Shown here: positions 37,151 to 46,804 of the stretch, in pieces
How positions within the stretch are numbered: position 1 is the stretch's first letter
Layout of the letters: each line of letters starts with the position of its first letter
Assembly (NCBI RefSeq): GCF_001940785.1
Contig: NZ_MSLS01000003.1
Span: 225,133 to 289,132, forward strand
Direction of reading: 5' to 3'
Length of the DNA stretch: 64,000 nt
DNA from: Bacillus sp. MRMR6
Lineage (GTDB): Bacteria; Bacillota; Bacilli; Bacillales; Cytobacillaceae
Made by a program: the position numbers and the translations under genes
The notes under the pieces: generated by a model
The model's input: the letters and a program-made list of their open reading frames with translations, nothing else
Database searches by the model: none
Told to the model about the DNA's origin: nothing

Positions 37151-38143
37151 CTAGTTAGTGCTCTTTCGAACGATGAGTTCAGACCCAATATAGAGAGTTT
37201 TTACAAGCTTGCGTTTTTCAAGCACTCGCTCTAATAATAATTCTATTGCATTCTTGCATAGCTCTCTGATATCAATATGAAAAGTTGTTAACGGCGGAGA
37301 AACATACTTTGCAACGCTAATATTATTGATGCTGATAACACTCACTCGATTTGGTATCGCAATTCCATGTTCGTTTAAAGCTTGAAGACTGCCTACCGCT
37401 ATGGGATCTGAAGCAATTAAAAATGCTGTTGGTAAGTCATCTCCTAGTTGCTCGACTGCTTTTTTCATCAAGTAATAGCCATTTTCTACCGAAAACCCTC
37501 TATGGGAAAAAATATATTGCTTCTTTAGGATTCCCTTTCCCTCCATGTACCTGCGAAATACTCGTTCCCTTAGATCAGGCTCATCGACATCCGTGTTCGG
37601 ATTGTGATAAGTTCCACCTATAAAGCCAATTTCTTTATGACCTTTCTCTATAAGAATATCCACTGTTCTTCTTGTGATTTGCGCTAAATCTGGCCTAACA
37701 GAATCATAATAATTGGGGTCTGGTGAAGTATCTAAAAATACACCATTAGGCGTGATACTTCTTAAGTAGGCCAACTCCTTTTCAGAAAAAGTGCCTACTG
37801 CGATAAAACCCTCAATATTACTTGGAATTTGCTGGATACCATTAGATATCTTGTAGGTTATCAACTCTACATTGAATAATCTTGCCAACTTTTCTATCTC
37901 TATTCTCATTGTTTTAAAATAAACATCTTCAAGTTCTTCTTTATCGGTTAACCAGTATAGGAAAACTATATTTTTCACCTGAAGTCTTACTGTTTTTTTG
38001 CGGTAATTCAACTTCTCCGCCATATCGTAAATTTTTTCCCTAGTTTCATCCGGAACAGAAAGGCTTTGGTCATTATTGAGCACGCGAGAAACGGTCGAAA
38101 TCGAGTAACCCGCTTTTTCTGCAATATCTTTAATTGTTGCCAA
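37151..38143 (-). CDS. ganR: LacI-family regulator GanR of galactan utilisation
   Basis: A 330-residue repressor. The LacI helix-turn-helix is at the N-terminus (ATIKDIAEKAGYSISTVSRVL), followed by the periplasmic-binding-like sensor domain with ISINNISVAKYVSPPLTT near residue 260. The start is a TTG at 38143, with GGAGGTG 7 bases before it; the frame from 38158 would begin inside that site. It sits directly upstream of ganS in the same direction and has a perfect palindrome in its own promoter, so autoregulation is likely. The inducer is probably galactobiose, by analogy. Confidence 0.9.
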   Translation of the reverse strand: MATIKDIAEKAGYSISTVSRVLNNDQSLSVPDETREKIYDMAEKLNYRKKTVRLQVKNIVFLYWLTDKEELEDVYFKTMRIEIEKLARLFNVELITYKISNGIQQIPSNIEGFIAVGTFSEKELAYLRSITPNGVFLDTSPDPNYYDSVRPDLAQITRRTVDILIEKGHKEIGFIGGTYHNPNTDVDEPDLRERVFRRYMEGKGILKKQYIFSHRGFSVENGYYLMKKAVEQLGDDLPTAFLIASDPIAVGSLQALNEHGIAIPNRVSVISINNISVAKYVSPPLTTFHIDIRELCKNAIELLLERVLEKRKLVKTLYIGSELIVRKSTN

Positions 38144-38190
38144 TCTATCCACCTCCAATGTATTTAGTATTTCTTTAAAAGAGTAGTTTT

Positions 38191-38212
38191 TTTAGTAAAA
38201 TATTTTACTAAA
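38191..38212. promoter_or_regulatory. Perfect 22 bp palindrome, GanR operator
   Basis: Both arms read TTTAGTAAAAT inward; the whole 22 bp is its own reverse complement. It lies 48 bp before the ganR start and matches the operator-like site upstream of ganS. The remainder of 38159-38465 is AT-rich promoter DNA. Confidence 0.8.
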
Positions 38213-38386
38213 GTTTACTTCATTTCAGGAAAAAGTCAAGTGGCGAAAATTGTTAGAAGAACTTTAGTTATAAATAATCGTGAAAGTTGGAACATTATGA
38301 TTGCACCCTCTCTATATTATCAAAGCGTGTACCTTTTTCTTAGTACTTTTTTATTGCAACATAAATTGAAACATAGTAGACTTAGG

Positions 38387-38415
38387 TTGACTTAATTAAA
38401 TTAATTAATTAAGTA
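38387..38415 (+). promoter_or_regulatory. galK promoter with overlapping ROK-type operator motif
   Basis: TTGACT at 38387-38392 and TAAGTA at 38410-38415 are 17 bp apart. Between them ACTTAATTAAATTAATTAA (38390-38408) matches 16 of 19 bases with a motif in the promoter of the ROK regulator gene (44629-44647). The position is ideal for repression. Confidence 0.55.
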
Positions 38416-38465
38416 TATTAAACACTTACATTACCATATTGGACTTTTTAATAATAGGAGGCATT

Positions 38466-39647
38466 ATGACTACTACAGCCCATTTAACTAGTGAATTTCA
38501 AACGATATTCGATACAACCAGTACCCCAAGAACCTTTTTTGCGCCCGGAAGAATTAACTTGATTGGGGAACATACAGATTATAACGGCGGACATGTTTTC
38601 CCTGCTTCGATTTCCTATGGAACATATGCTCTTGCAAGAAAACGTGACGACCATAAATTACGCTTTTACAGTATAAACTTTGCTGAAAACGGCATTATTG
38701 AAGTGGATTTAAACCATTTAGCCTTTGATGAATCCGATCATTGGGCTAACTTCCCTAAGGGAATGTTCCTTTATATGAGAGAAGCAGGTAATGACATTGA
38801 TGCTGGTGCAGACATTCTGTATTATGGAAATATACCAAATGGTGCAGGTCTTTCATCGTCGGCATCGATTGAATTGGCAACTGGGGTTTTAATTAATGAG
38901 TTATATCATCTTAAAATGGATCGAATCCCTATGGTAAAACTTGGTCAAAAGGTTGAAAACGAGTATATTGGGGTTAACAGTGGAATTATGGACCAATTTG
39001 CCATCGGGATGGGAAAAAAAGACCATGCCATTCTATTGGATTGTAATACACTGGAGTATCAATATGCGCCAATCGTACTGAACGATCATGACATTATTAT
39101 TATTAACACTAATAAACAACGAACATTAGCTGGCTCTAAATATAACGAGCGCCGTGCTCAATGTGAAGAAGCATTAAGTAATCTGCAGCAAGATTTATCC
39201 ATCAATAGTTTAGGAGAAATATCTCCAGTTGAGTTTGAGAAAAGTAAACATCTAATTAAGGATGAAGTTAATCAAAAACGCGCTAAACATGCCGTTTATG
39301 AAAATGCTCGGACATTAGAAGCATTGGAAAAATTGCAGCAAGGCGACCTTGATCAATTTGGCAAGCTTATGAATCAATCTCATATTTCTTTAAGAGATGA
39401 TTATGAAGTAACCGGCCTTGAGCTTGATACCATTGTTCAGGCAGCTTGGGAGCAGGATGGTGTCTTAGGAGCCCGGATGACAGGTGCCGGGTTTGGAGGC
39501 TGTGCAATTGCCATTGTGGAAAAAGATAAAGTAGAGGATTTTAAGAACAGTATTAATAGCATCTATCGCGATAAAGTTGGCTATGATGCTACTTTTTATA
39601 TTGCATCCATAGGTGACGGTGCAAAAGAACTTTCTGAGGAGTGCTAG
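38466..39647 (+). CDS. galK: Galactokinase
   Basis: A 393-residue GHMP kinase that phosphorylates galactose at C1 (Leloir pathway). The galactokinase signature [19 protein letters not shown] is near residue 24, the ATP loop [13 protein letters not shown] near 120, and [17 protein letters not shown] near 335. The ATG at 38466 has TAGGAGG 5 bases before it; the longer frame from 38439 has none. First gene of galKETM; galE follows after one base. Confidence 0.96.
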   Translation: MTTTAHLTSEFQTIFDTTSTPRTFFAPGRINLIGEHTDYNGGHVFPASISYGTYALARKRDDHKLRFYSINFAENGIIEVDLNHLAFDESDHWANFPKGMFLYMREAGNDIDAGADILYYGNIPNGAGLSSSASIELATGVLINELYHLKMDRIPMVKLGQKVENEYIGVNSGIMDQFAIGMGKKDHAILLDCNTLEYQYAPIVLNDHDIIIINTNKQRTLAGSKYNERRAQCEEALSNLQQDLSINSLGEISPVEFEKSKHLIKDEVNQKRAKHAVYENARTLEALEKLQQGDLDQFGKLMNQSHISLRDDYEVTGLELDTIVQAAWEQDGVLGARMTGAGFGGCAIAIVEKDKVEDFKNSINSIYRDKVGYDATFYIASIGDGAKELSEEC

Positions 39648-39648
39648 T

Positions 39649-40644
39649 ATGAGTGTATTGGTTTTAGGCGGAGCAGGCTATATTGGGTCACATGCGGTTT
39701 ATCAGCTAATCGACAAAGGCGAAAGTGTGGTTATCATTGATAATCTTGAAACTGGACATAGGAAGGCATTGCATCCACAGGCTGCTTTCTATGAAGGAGA
39801 TATGCGCGACATCCATTTCCTTCGGTCCGTATTTGACAAGGAAAATATTGATGCGGTGATTCATTTTGCTGCCAATTCTCTTGTTGGTGAATCAATGGAA
39901 AATCCACTAAAGTACTATGATAATAATGTTCATGGAACACAGGTTTTACTACAAGCTATGGTCGAGTTTAATGTTAAGAAAATTGTTTTCTCATCTACAG
40001 CGGCTACTTATGGAGAGCCTGAATCGGTACCGATTACAGAAGCAGTACCAACCAATCCGACAAATGCCTATGGGGAAACAAAGCTTACCATGGAAAAGCT
40101 AATTAAATGGACGGAAAAAGCACATGATGTTAAATTCGTCTCTTTACGGTACTTTAATGTGGCCGGATCTAGAGAAACAGCAGAAATCGGGGAAGATCAC
40201 CGCCCCGAAACACACCTGATTCCAATCATCCTGCAGGCCGCACTAGGACAAAGGCCTCACATAACCATTTTTGGTGAAGATTATGACACACCCGATGGAA
40301 CATGCATCCGTGATTACGTCCATGTAGAGGATTTAATCAATGCCCATTTATTAGCATTAAACTATTTACGAGATGGCGGCAAGAGTGATGTCTTTAATCT
40401 TGGTAGCAGCCAAGGATTTTCAGTGAAAGAAATGATTGATACAGCAAGAGCGGTAACCGGCAAGGAAATTCCAGCACAAATAGGCCCGCGCAGAGCAGGA
40501 GATCCTAGTATTTTAGTTGCGAGCTCTGACAAAGCAAAGCAAATTTTAAGCTGGAATCCGACACGAACTTCCGTTACAAAAATAATGGAAGATGCTTGGA
40601 AGTGGCATTCCAATCATCCAGAGGGTTACGGAGAGGAAGTATAA
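39649..40644 (+). CDS. galE: UDP-glucose 4-epimerase
   Basis: A 331-residue extended short-chain dehydrogenase that interconverts UDP-galactose and UDP-glucose. The NAD loop is [12 protein letters not shown] at the N-terminus, and the catalytic pair is [10 protein letters not shown] and [11 protein letters not shown] (YxxxK) near residues 123-150. [14 protein letters not shown] near 215 is typical of GalE. The start at 39649 follows GAGGAG by 7 bases, just after the galK stop. Middle gene of the Leloir operon. Confidence 0.96.
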   Translation: MSVLVLGGAGYIGSHAVYQLIDKGESVVIIDNLETGHRKALHPQAAFYEGDMRDIHFLRSVFDKENIDAVIHFAANSLVGESMENPLKYYDNNVHGTQVLLQAMVEFNVKKIVFSSTAATYGEPESVPITEAVPTNPTNAYGETKLTMEKLIKWTEKAHDVKFVSLRYFNVAGSRETAEIGEDHRPETHLIPIILQAALGQRPHITIFGEDYDTPDGTCIRDYVHVEDLINAHLLALNYLRDGGKSDVFNLGSSQGFSVKEMIDTARAVTGKEIPAQIGPRRAGDPSILVASSDKAKQILSWNPTRTSVTKIMEDAWKWHSNHPEGYGEEV

Positions 40645-40646
40645 CA

Positions 40647-42125
40647 ATGATTTTTCAAGATATAGCGGGACTGATACAAAAAGCTATTGAAGTGGAATTA
40701 ATTGAAGCTTCGGATTGTTTTTATGTTCGTAACCAGGTCATCCACCTCTTAGGCTTAGAGTCCTTTCCTGAAGACCGCACTGATCCAACGGAAGATACCA
40801 TTGCTAACCTAGTAGAGAAGCTGGTTGCTTATGCGGTGGAACAAGGCGTGATTATGGATGTTTTAGATGATAGGGAAATTATGTCAGCAAATATTATGAA
40901 TTGCTTTGTTGCTAGACCATCTGTAGTCAATAACCTGTTTAACCAAAAATATAAGGAATCACCTATAGCCGCAACTGATTATTTCTATCATCTGAGTCAA
41001 AACAGCAATTATATCCAACTTAATCGGATTAAAAAAAATATCTCCTACAAGGTTGATACAGTTTACGGACAGATGGATATAACCATAAATTTATCCAAGC
41101 CCGAGAAGGACCCGGAGCAAATTAAACGAGAACGGGCAATGAAACAAACATTAAATTATCCAAAATGCTTGTTGTGTAAAGAAAACGAAGGATATATCGG
41201 ACGAACCGGTCACCCAGCTCGTGCTAATCACAGGATTATTCCTATTCCTCTGCAAGGAGAAATGTGGTACCTGCAGTATTCACCATATGTTTATTATAAC
41301 GAACATAGTATTTTACTTTCTGAAGAACATCGATATATGAAGATTGACCGGAGTGCCTTTGAAAGGCTGCTCTCTTTTACAGATAAGTTTCCACATTACT
41401 TTATTGGCTCAAATGCGGATTTACCGATTGTCGGCGGCTCTATTTTAAGCCATGATCATTATCAGGCTGGACGTTATGAGTTTGCGATGACCCGCGCTCG
41501 GGATGACTACTCTTTTGAACTGAAACACCATCCGGAAATAAAGGCTGCGGTAGTCAAATGGCCGATGTCTGTCATCCGCTTAAGAGGAGATGACATCAGT
41601 CATCTCGTGGCGGCTGCTGATGATATTTTTCTAACGTGGAAAAACTACTCAGATGATCAGGCAGATGTCCTTGCCTTTACTGATGATATTCCACATAACA
41701 CGGTTACACCAATTGCGAGAACGCGTGACGGTCTATTTGAATTAGACCTTGTTCTTAGAAACAATCGAACAACAGACGAACATCCACTTGGTATCTTCCA
41801 TCCCCATGAGGATGTTCATCATATTAAAAAAGAAAATATTGGCCTGATTGAGGTTATGGGACTAGCTGTTTTACCGCCTCGCTTAAAAGAAGAGCTTGAG
41901 GAAATTACTGCCTATCTTCTTGGTCAAACAAATCGGGTAGCGGACTATCACCAAGAGTGGGCCTACCAAATAAAATCACAATATGGAGCAATTACTTCTC
42001 CAGAGCAGGCAGAATTCATTTTAAGAGAAGAGCTTGGAAAGAAATTTGTCAAAGTACTTGAGAATGCTGGAGTATTTAAAGATCGAGGGTCTTTTGAAAA
42101 ATTCCTTCATACACTAAATAGCTAG
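40647..42125 (+). CDS. galT: UDP-glucose-hexose-1-phosphate uridylyltransferase, class II
   Basis: A 492-residue GalT of the Gram-positive class II type. It exchanges UMP between UDP-glucose and galactose 1-phosphate. Motifs include CLLCKENEGYIGRTGHPAR near residue 175, RIIPIPLQGEMWYLQYSPY near 200, and the catalytic-site GGSILSHDHYQAG near 270. Length and motifs differ from the roughly 350-residue class I enzymes, as expected. The ATG at 40647 starts 3 bp after the galE stop, with GGAGAGGAAG before it. Confidence 0.95.
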   Translation: MIFQDIAGLIQKAIEVELIEASDCFYVRNQVIHLLGLESFPEDRTDPTEDTIANLVEKLVAYAVEQGVIMDVLDDREIMSANIMNCFVARPSVVNNLFNQKYKESPIAATDYFYHLSQNSNYIQLNRIKKNISYKVDTVYGQMDITINLSKPEKDPEQIKRERAMKQTLNYPKCLLCKENEGYIGRTGHPARANHRIIPIPLQGEMWYLQYSPYVYYNEHSILLSEEHRYMKIDRSAFERLLSFTDKFPHYFIGSNADLPIVGGSILSHDHYQAGRYEFAMTRARDDYSFELKHHPEIKAAVVKWPMSVIRLRGDDISHLVAAADDIFLTWKNYSDDQADVLAFTDDIPHNTVTPIARTRDGLFELDLVLRNNRTTDEHPLGIFHPHEDVHHIKKENIGLIEVMGLAVLPPRLKEELEEITAYLLGQTNRVADYHQEWAYQIKSQYGAITSPEQAEFILREELGKKFVKVLENAGVFKDRGSFEKFLHTLNS

Positions 42126-42138
42126 GTGGAACGTAGAT

Positions 42139-43176
42139 ATGAACATAGACAAAAGAGATATCAATGGTAAGTGGAATGAATACACGTTAACAAATCAGCA
42201 CGGAATGAGCGTAAGTGTACTGGATTTTGGCGGGATCATTACGAAAATAATGGTTCCTGATCGAAATGGAAATATTGAAAATGTCGTAGTTGGCTATAAG
42301 GATTATTCGGAATATCAGCAAAATCCTAATTATTTTGGAGCTATTATTGGACGGGTTGCGGGGAGAATTCAGGGCGCTGCCTTTGAACTGAACGGTGAGA
42401 CCTACCATTTGGCTGCCAATAACGGAGAGAACCATTTACATGGCGGTCCAGAAGGGTTTCATCAAATCATTTGGCAGGTTACTCCCTTTGAAAAAGATGC
42501 AGAAGTTGGCTTAGAACTTAAGCATACAAGTGTTGATGGTGAAGCTGGATATCCTGGAAATGTAGACATTACCGTTACTTATACACTTACTAACGACAAC
42601 CAGCTTGTCCTTGCCTATGAGGCAAAAAGTGATCAGACAACACCGATTACCTTGACAAATCATGCCTATTTTAATTTAAGTGGAGATTTGAAGCATACGA
42701 TAAAAGATCATTATGTCACTCTAAATAGCAGCAAGTTTGTCGAGTTAGATGAGGAATTGATCCCGACTGGAAAAATACTGAATGTCGAAGGAACTTCTTT
42801 TGACTTCCGCGGCGGCCGAGTGCTTGGCGATGGATTTAATGATCACTTTGAACAAAATAAAATAGCGGACAGCGGCTATGACCATTATTTCATTTTTGAT
42901 CAGACGAATGAATATAGTGCGACAGTTTTAGACCCTGAAAGTGGACGAGTGATGACCGTAACCACAAATGAACCGGGTATGGTCATGTACACATCAAACA
43001 GTTTAGGGGAAGAATTAGAATTAGCAGAACGTTCTTCTTGTAAATACCTAGGTGTTTGTCTTGAAACACAGGCTTCACCTGCTTCCTTACATCACCAAGG
43101 GTTCCCGTCTGTTGTGTTAAAGGCTGGAGAAACGTATCAAAAAGAAACCGTATTTTCATTTATGGTAGAGGATTAG
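42139..43176 (+). CDS. galM: Aldose 1-epimerase (mutarotase)
   Basis: A 345-residue cytosolic mutarotase that supplies alpha-galactose to GalK. Motifs are the substrate-site NNGENHLHGGPEGFH near residue 95, the catalytic histidine in LTNHAYFNLSGD near 175, DHYFIFD near 250 and the catalytic glutamate in CLETQASP near 310. It lies 13 bp after galT, closing the Leloir operon. Confidence 0.94.
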   Translation: MNIDKRDINGKWNEYTLTNQHGMSVSVLDFGGIITKIMVPDRNGNIENVVVGYKDYSEYQQNPNYFGAIIGRVAGRIQGAAFELNGETYHLAANNGENHLHGGPEGFHQIIWQVTPFEKDAEVGLELKHTSVDGEAGYPGNVDITVTYTLTNDNQLVLAYEAKSDQTTPITLTNHAYFNLSGDLKHTIKDHYVTLNSSKFVELDEELIPTGKILNVEGTSFDFRGGRVLGDGFNDHFEQNKIADSGYDHYFIFDQTNEYSATVLDPESGRVMTVTTNEPGMVMYTSNSLGEELELAERSSCKYLGVCLETQASPASLHHQGFPSVVLKAGETYQKETVFSFMVED

Positions 43177-43189
43177 AAATGGCTGGGGC

Positions 43190-43314
43190 TGATTGGCGCT
43201 CCAGGTGCTTCGCTTTCCGCAGGAGGTACGGGGAGCCTCCTCGGCGCTAAAGCGCCTGCGGGGTCTCCCCTGTCCCTTCCTCCTGCAGGAGTCTCGCACC
43301 TTCCGCTCCAATCA
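43190..43314. repeat. MITE-like element with terminal inverted repeats (copy 2)
   Basis: TGATTGGCGCTCCAGGTGC at 43190-43208 is mirrored by GCACCTTCCGCTCCAATCA at 43296-43314 with few mismatches. The GC-rich interior shares words with the 13625 element (CTTTCCGC, GGAGCCT, GCGCCTGCGGGGTCTC). It lies directly behind galM and has no gene inside. Confidence 0.8.
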
Positions 43315-43383
43315 ATATAGCTCTCTACGAACACTAGCCTTTTATAAGTGCTAAATCTGTATAATTTATATAAACACAGCCAT

Positions 43384-43426
43384 AAAAATAAGCTGAACCT
43401 TAATTTTAAAGGTTCAGCTTATTTTT
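43384..43426. terminator. Bidirectional terminator between galM and the ROK gene
   Basis: AAAAATAAGCTGAACCTT and AAGGTTCAGCTTATTTTT form an 18 bp near-perfect stem with a short AT loop. It overlaps the last codons of the ROK gene. Confidence 0.92.
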
Positions 43427-44583
43427 ATGATTGGGTCAAATAGTTCGACTAGTAGCAGTGAAACAGCACCTAATAATGTTGCTTCATCACCTAGCTGTGT
43501 GACCGTTACATTCGTCTGTCTTGCTTCCGTTGTTAGTACTCTTTCCTGAATCGTTTCATGGATTTGAGGCATCATGTAGTGCTCACTCTTCATGACTCCT
43601 CCGCCTAGGACAATCTTACTTGGATTAACCAAATGAATTAAATTCGTTAAGCCGATTCCGATAATTCGCCCCGTTTCATTCAGGTGCTCAATACAGATTT
43701 GATTTCCCTTTTCGGCTAATTCATATATTTCTTTTCCTGTTAATCTGCCTTCCAGCTGTTTGCTCGCCCGTTCAGCAATCGCTTCACCGCTTACAAAAGT
43801 TTGCAGGCACCCTAGATTGCCGCACTCACACCTACTGCCATTCATATCAATCGTCATATGACCAAACTCACCGGCAATCCCTTGTGCACCATGATAAAGC
43901 TTACCGTTCATTACAACACCCGCACCGACCCCACGTCCAATATTAACCGCAATCATGCTGTCTACATCACCATGGCCCCCAAACCAGGATTCTCCTAACG
44001 CCATGGCACGAGCATCGTTTTCAACTTTAATCGTTAAGTTGAATTCTTCTTCTAACATCGCTTTAATGGGAATATTTCTTAGGTTTAGAATCGGTGCAAC
44101 TAGCGATGTTCCTTTTTCAACATCCACTACCCCGTGCATCGCTATCCCAATCCCAATAATTTTCTCTTGATCGATGGTAGTTAGTTTCAGGATGGTTTTA
44201 ATATTTTCTTTTAAAATAGCGATAAACCTTTCATTTGTTAGCTGTTTATCTAACAAACTAGAGGTTCTTTCAAGGATTTCGCCCGTTAAATCTGTTAGAA
44301 TACATTCAACGGTCTCCGGTCCAGCATCCACCCCAATGACATAAAACGCATTGGAATTGATATGGAGCATGGTCGGTTTACGCCCGCCGCTTGAGTGTCC
44401 AAGTGTGCTTTCCCTCACTAATCCCTGTTCTATTAGTTCTTTCACAATACTACTGACGGTTGGTGGGGTTAGGCTTGTATCTTTGGCAATTTGTGCTCTC
44501 GATATCGGTTCACAGGTACGTATTTTATTTAAAATAATTGATTTATTAACGGATTTCATTAATTGGAATGTCCCGCGCTGCAT
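43414..44583 (-). CDS. ROK-family transcriptional regulator (XylR/NagC type)
   Basis: A 389-residue protein with an N-terminal winged helix (PISRAQIAKDTSLTPPTVSSI, residues about 22-42, continuing to GLVRES) and a sugar-kinase-like ROK domain. The ROK domain has IGVDAGPETVECIL near residue 83, GRGVGAGVVMNGKLYHG near 210, and the zinc-type CECGNLGC near 250. Convergent to the galactose operon; its promoter contains a 19 bp motif shared with the galK promoter. It may therefore sense a sugar and repress galKETM. That link is inference. Confidence 0.87.
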   Translation of the reverse strand: MQRGTFQLMKSVNKSIILNKIRTCEPISRAQIAKDTSLTPPTVSSIVKELIEQGLVRESTLGHSSGGRKPTMLHINSNAFYVIGVDAGPETVECILTDLTGEILERTSSLLDKQLTNERFIAILKENIKTILKLTTIDQEKIIGIGIAMHGVVDVEKGTSLVAPILNLRNIPIKAMLEEEFNLTIKVENDARAMALGESWFGGHGDVDSMIAVNIGRGVGAGVVMNGKLYHGAQGIAGEFGHMTIDMNGSRCECGNLGCLQTFVSGEAIAERASKQLEGRLTGKEIYELAEKGNQICIEHLNETGRIIGIGLTNLIHLVNPSKIVLGGGVMKSEHYMMPQIHETIQERVLTTEARQTNVTVTQLGDEATLLGAVSLLLVELFDPIIKIS

Positions 44584-44628
44584 AGAAAATCCTCCATATA
44601 AACGGCTTCATAACTAGTATTATAACAT

Positions 44629-44647
44629 ACTTAGTTAAGTTAATTTA
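44629..44647 (-). promoter_or_regulatory. ROK-type operator motif upstream of its own gene
   Basis: ACTTAGTTAAGTTAATTTA matches the motif at 38390-38408 in 16 of 19 positions and lies about 45 bp upstream of the ROK start codon. Confidence 0.5.
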
Positions 44648-44676
44648 CCTTACTACCTTACTTCCAAACAGAAAAA

Positions 44677-44699
44677 GGTACCGTCAATTTAACGATACC
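44677..44699 (-). terminator. Glycerate kinase terminator
   Basis: GGTACCGT and ACGATACC form an 8 bp stem with one mismatch around 7 bases; on the minus strand TTTTTCTG follows. Confidence 0.75.
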
Positions 44700-44710
44700 C
44701 TTGTGAATTA

Positions 44711-45838
44711 TTATTTTTTTAAGAAGCGGCAAATATTCTCTGCTGCAAATGCTAAATTTGCTTCTCCCGAGGCTAATGCTTCTTTTAAGGAAGATGTTCC
44801 TTTTAAAATTCCAATGATCGCGGTAATGCCGTGATGATAAAGCGGTTCAACACCTTCGCCAATTTTTCCGGCAAAAGCAATCACAGGGACAGAATGTTTC
44901 TTGGCGACATTTGCTACTCCAAAGGGGGTTTTCCCAAATAGTGTTTGACCGTCTATACTGCCTTCACCAGTGAAAACATAATCTGCATCTTTCACTAGTT
45001 CTTCAAGTCCGGTGTACTCGATCACAAGCTCAATTCCTTGTTTTAACTGTGCATTAAGGATGGCCAGTAAACCTGCACCGAGTCCGCCTGCAGCCCCCGC
45101 ACCACTCATGTAGGCAATATCCTTACCAATGGTCCTTTTTATTACATCTGCATAATGAGTCAAATTTTGGTCAAGAAGCTTCACTATTTCAGCTGACGCT
45201 CCCTTTTGCGGCCCAAAAACAGCTGAAGCACCATTCTCACCAATCAATGGGTTTGTTACATCACAGGCTACATCAATCTGTACATTTTGGATTCTTTTGT
45301 CTAATTCCTGTATATCAATGGTCTGTAAATACTGTAAGGCTCCACCGCCATATGAAAGCTCAGCACCGTTTTGATCCTTAAAAGACGCCCCTAAAGCCTG
45401 GAGCATCCCAATACCGCCATCATTGGTAGCACTTCCGCCAATGCCAATCAATATCCTATTTACACCTTGATCAAGGGCATGTTTAATTAGTTGTCCTGTC
45501 CCATAGGTTGTTGTGAGTAGTGGATTGCGGTTTTCTGCCTGGATCAATTCTAATCCGCTCGCACTCGCCATTTCAATTACTGCTGTTTTTCCTTCACCTA
45601 ACAAACCATAGTGAGCGATCACCATTTCTCCTAATGGTCCAATTACTTCCGTTTCAATCATCTTTCCATTAGACATGCTTACAAGAGATTCGACTGTGCC
45701 TTCTCCGCCATCTGCCATTGGGACAACGACACATTCCGCATCAGGGTAAATCCTCCTAATGCCTGTTTCCATGGCAAGGGCAGCCTTTTTCGCCGTCATA
45801 CTTCCCTTAAATGAATCAGGCGCTAACACAAACTTCAT
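44711..45838 (-). CDS. glxK: Glycerate kinase, type I
   Basis: A 375-residue cytosolic kinase that phosphorylates glycerate (2- or 3-phosphoglycerate product depends on subtype). Family marks are the N-terminal VLAPDSFKGSMTA, PMADGGEGTVESLV near residue 42, IGIGGSATNDGGIGML near 130, GAGAAGGLGAGLLA near 245 and FTGEGSIDGQT near 285. Monocistronic, between the ROK gene and a long palindromic terminator. No glyoxylate or glycerate pathway genes lie nearby. Confidence 0.92.
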   Translation of the reverse strand: MKFVLAPDSFKGSMTAKKAALAMETGIRRIYPDAECVVVPMADGGEGTVESLVSMSNGKMIETEVIGPLGEMVIAHYGLLGEGKTAVIEMASASGLELIQAENRNPLLTTTYGTGQLIKHALDQGVNRILIGIGGSATNDGGIGMLQALGASFKDQNGAELSYGGGALQYLQTIDIQELDKRIQNVQIDVACDVTNPLIGENGASAVFGPQKGASAEIVKLLDQNLTHYADVIKRTIGKDIAYMSGAGAAGGLGAGLLAILNAQLKQGIELVIEYTGLEELVKDADYVFTGEGSIDGQTLFGKTPFGVANVAKKHSVPVIAFAGKIGEGVEPLYHHGITAIIGILKGTSSLKEALASGEANLAFAAENICRFLKK

Positions 45839-45920
45839 AACAATCTGTCCTTTATTCTTTAATTTGTATTATCTTCTATCATATCAAACCTATGTCAATA
45901 TTTACTCTGAAAGCCATAAT

Positions 45921-45962
45921 AAAAAGCAGTAAATATAGTTATAACTATATTTACTGCTTTTT
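45921..45962. terminator. Long perfect-stem terminator
   Basis: AAAAAGCAGTAAATATAGT pairs perfectly with ACTATATTTACTGCTTTTT around a 4-base loop. It lies between the glycerate kinase promoter region and the stop of the GIY-YIG-like gene, serving the latter on the minus strand. Confidence 0.92.
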
Positions 45963-45971
45963 ATTAAATAT

Positions 45972-46352
45972 TTATCTAAAGAATACCTTATCAATATTGT
46001 ACTTCGCTTTAAGTTCGTTCACGATGTACGTTTCATAAATTTCTCTATGAACAGGATCTTCGATTACACAAACTCGGATTTTCGTTACTTCGTCCCGATG
46101 CATTTTCATCGGAGATACGTTATCCTCAAAATGCTTTTTAATCCTTGGTCTTAATTTCCTTGCTTTACCAACGAACAATAACTCTCCATTGGCATTATAA
46201 AACATAAAAATGCCGCCCTTATCTCTAGGGATCAAGTGAAAATCGGTAAATCCAGAAATATTACTAAGCTCAGGATTATTTTGTTTCGTAATGGTAACAT
46301 CAGGTGTTGGAATCGTTATGTTGATCACGTAGCTCACTTCTCTTTCTTTCAT
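45972..46352 (-). CDS. GIY-YIG-like nuclease-domain protein
   Basis: A 126-residue protein whose residues about 46-120 resemble the N-terminal UvrC/GIY-YIG domain: GGIFMFYNANGELLFVGKA, then RPRIKKHF, and a helix with a glutamate (HREIYETYIVNELKAKYN). The usual GIY...YIG reads GIF...FVG here, as in some UvrC-like proteins. The first 40 residues are unassigned. A GTG at 46328 (residue 9) is an alternative start, since the ATG at 46352 has no clear ribosome binding site. It could be a DNA-repair or endonuclease-type protein; whether it is active is not clear. Confidence 0.72.
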   Translation of the reverse strand: MKEREVSYVINITIPTPDVTITKQNNPELSNISGFTDFHLIPRDKGGIFMFYNANGELLFVGKARKLRPRIKKHFEDNVSPMKMHRDEVTKIRVCVIEDPVHREIYETYIVNELKAKYNIDKVFFR

Positions 46353-46440
46353 GCTTTGTAAATACTAACATATATCGATCTTTATTGCTATTTCGCTAAT
46401 AAACTTCCCAATTTTGTTATAAAAAATTCCATAAATTATA

Positions 46441-46782
46441 CTACCGTAACAGCTTTGAAAAAATGTCCTTTAAGCTCTTTCCTTTTTTATAATAAATTTC
46501 ATCACGTACTTTTTCGTTAATTGACTGCCAAAGCATAATTTCTACATCGGAAAGCGACCTTGATTCTTCTTCCGCCCTGATAAAAGCCGCAAAGTAATCC
46601 AATGGAACGCCATAGAATCTTGCTATATCAGCCATAATTTCAAAGGAGACTGATTTTCGAGCTCCTTTTTCAAGCATACTTAAGTACTGCAGCGTTATGC
46701 CGGTCCCGTTCGCCACATCTTCGAGCCTTAAGTTTCTTTCTAGCCTTAATCGCCTTAATTCTTTGCCTAATGGGGTGGTCAT
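46441..46782 (-). CDS. XRE-family helix-turn-helix regulator
   Basis: A 113-residue cytosolic DNA-binding protein. The Cro/CI helix-turn-helix spans about residues 7-60 (LGKELRRLRLERNLRLEDVA, then TGITLQYLSMLEKGARK). The C-terminal third is charged and helical (SINEKVRDEIYYKKGKSLKDI). The ATG at 46782 is preferred because AGAGGAAG lies before it; the frame to 46818 would overlap the upstream gene. It lies 22 bp after a membrane protein with an HExxH motif, matching the pairing of ImmR-type regulators with ImmA-type proteases. Confidence 0.82.
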   Translation of the reverse strand: MTTPLGKELRRLRLERNLRLEDVANGTGITLQYLSMLEKGARKSVSFEIMADIARFYGVPLDYFAAFIRAEEESRSLSDVEIMLWQSINEKVRDEIYYKKGKSLKDIFSKLLR

Positions 46783-46804
46783 ATAACTCTTCCTCTCTGA
46801 TAAT

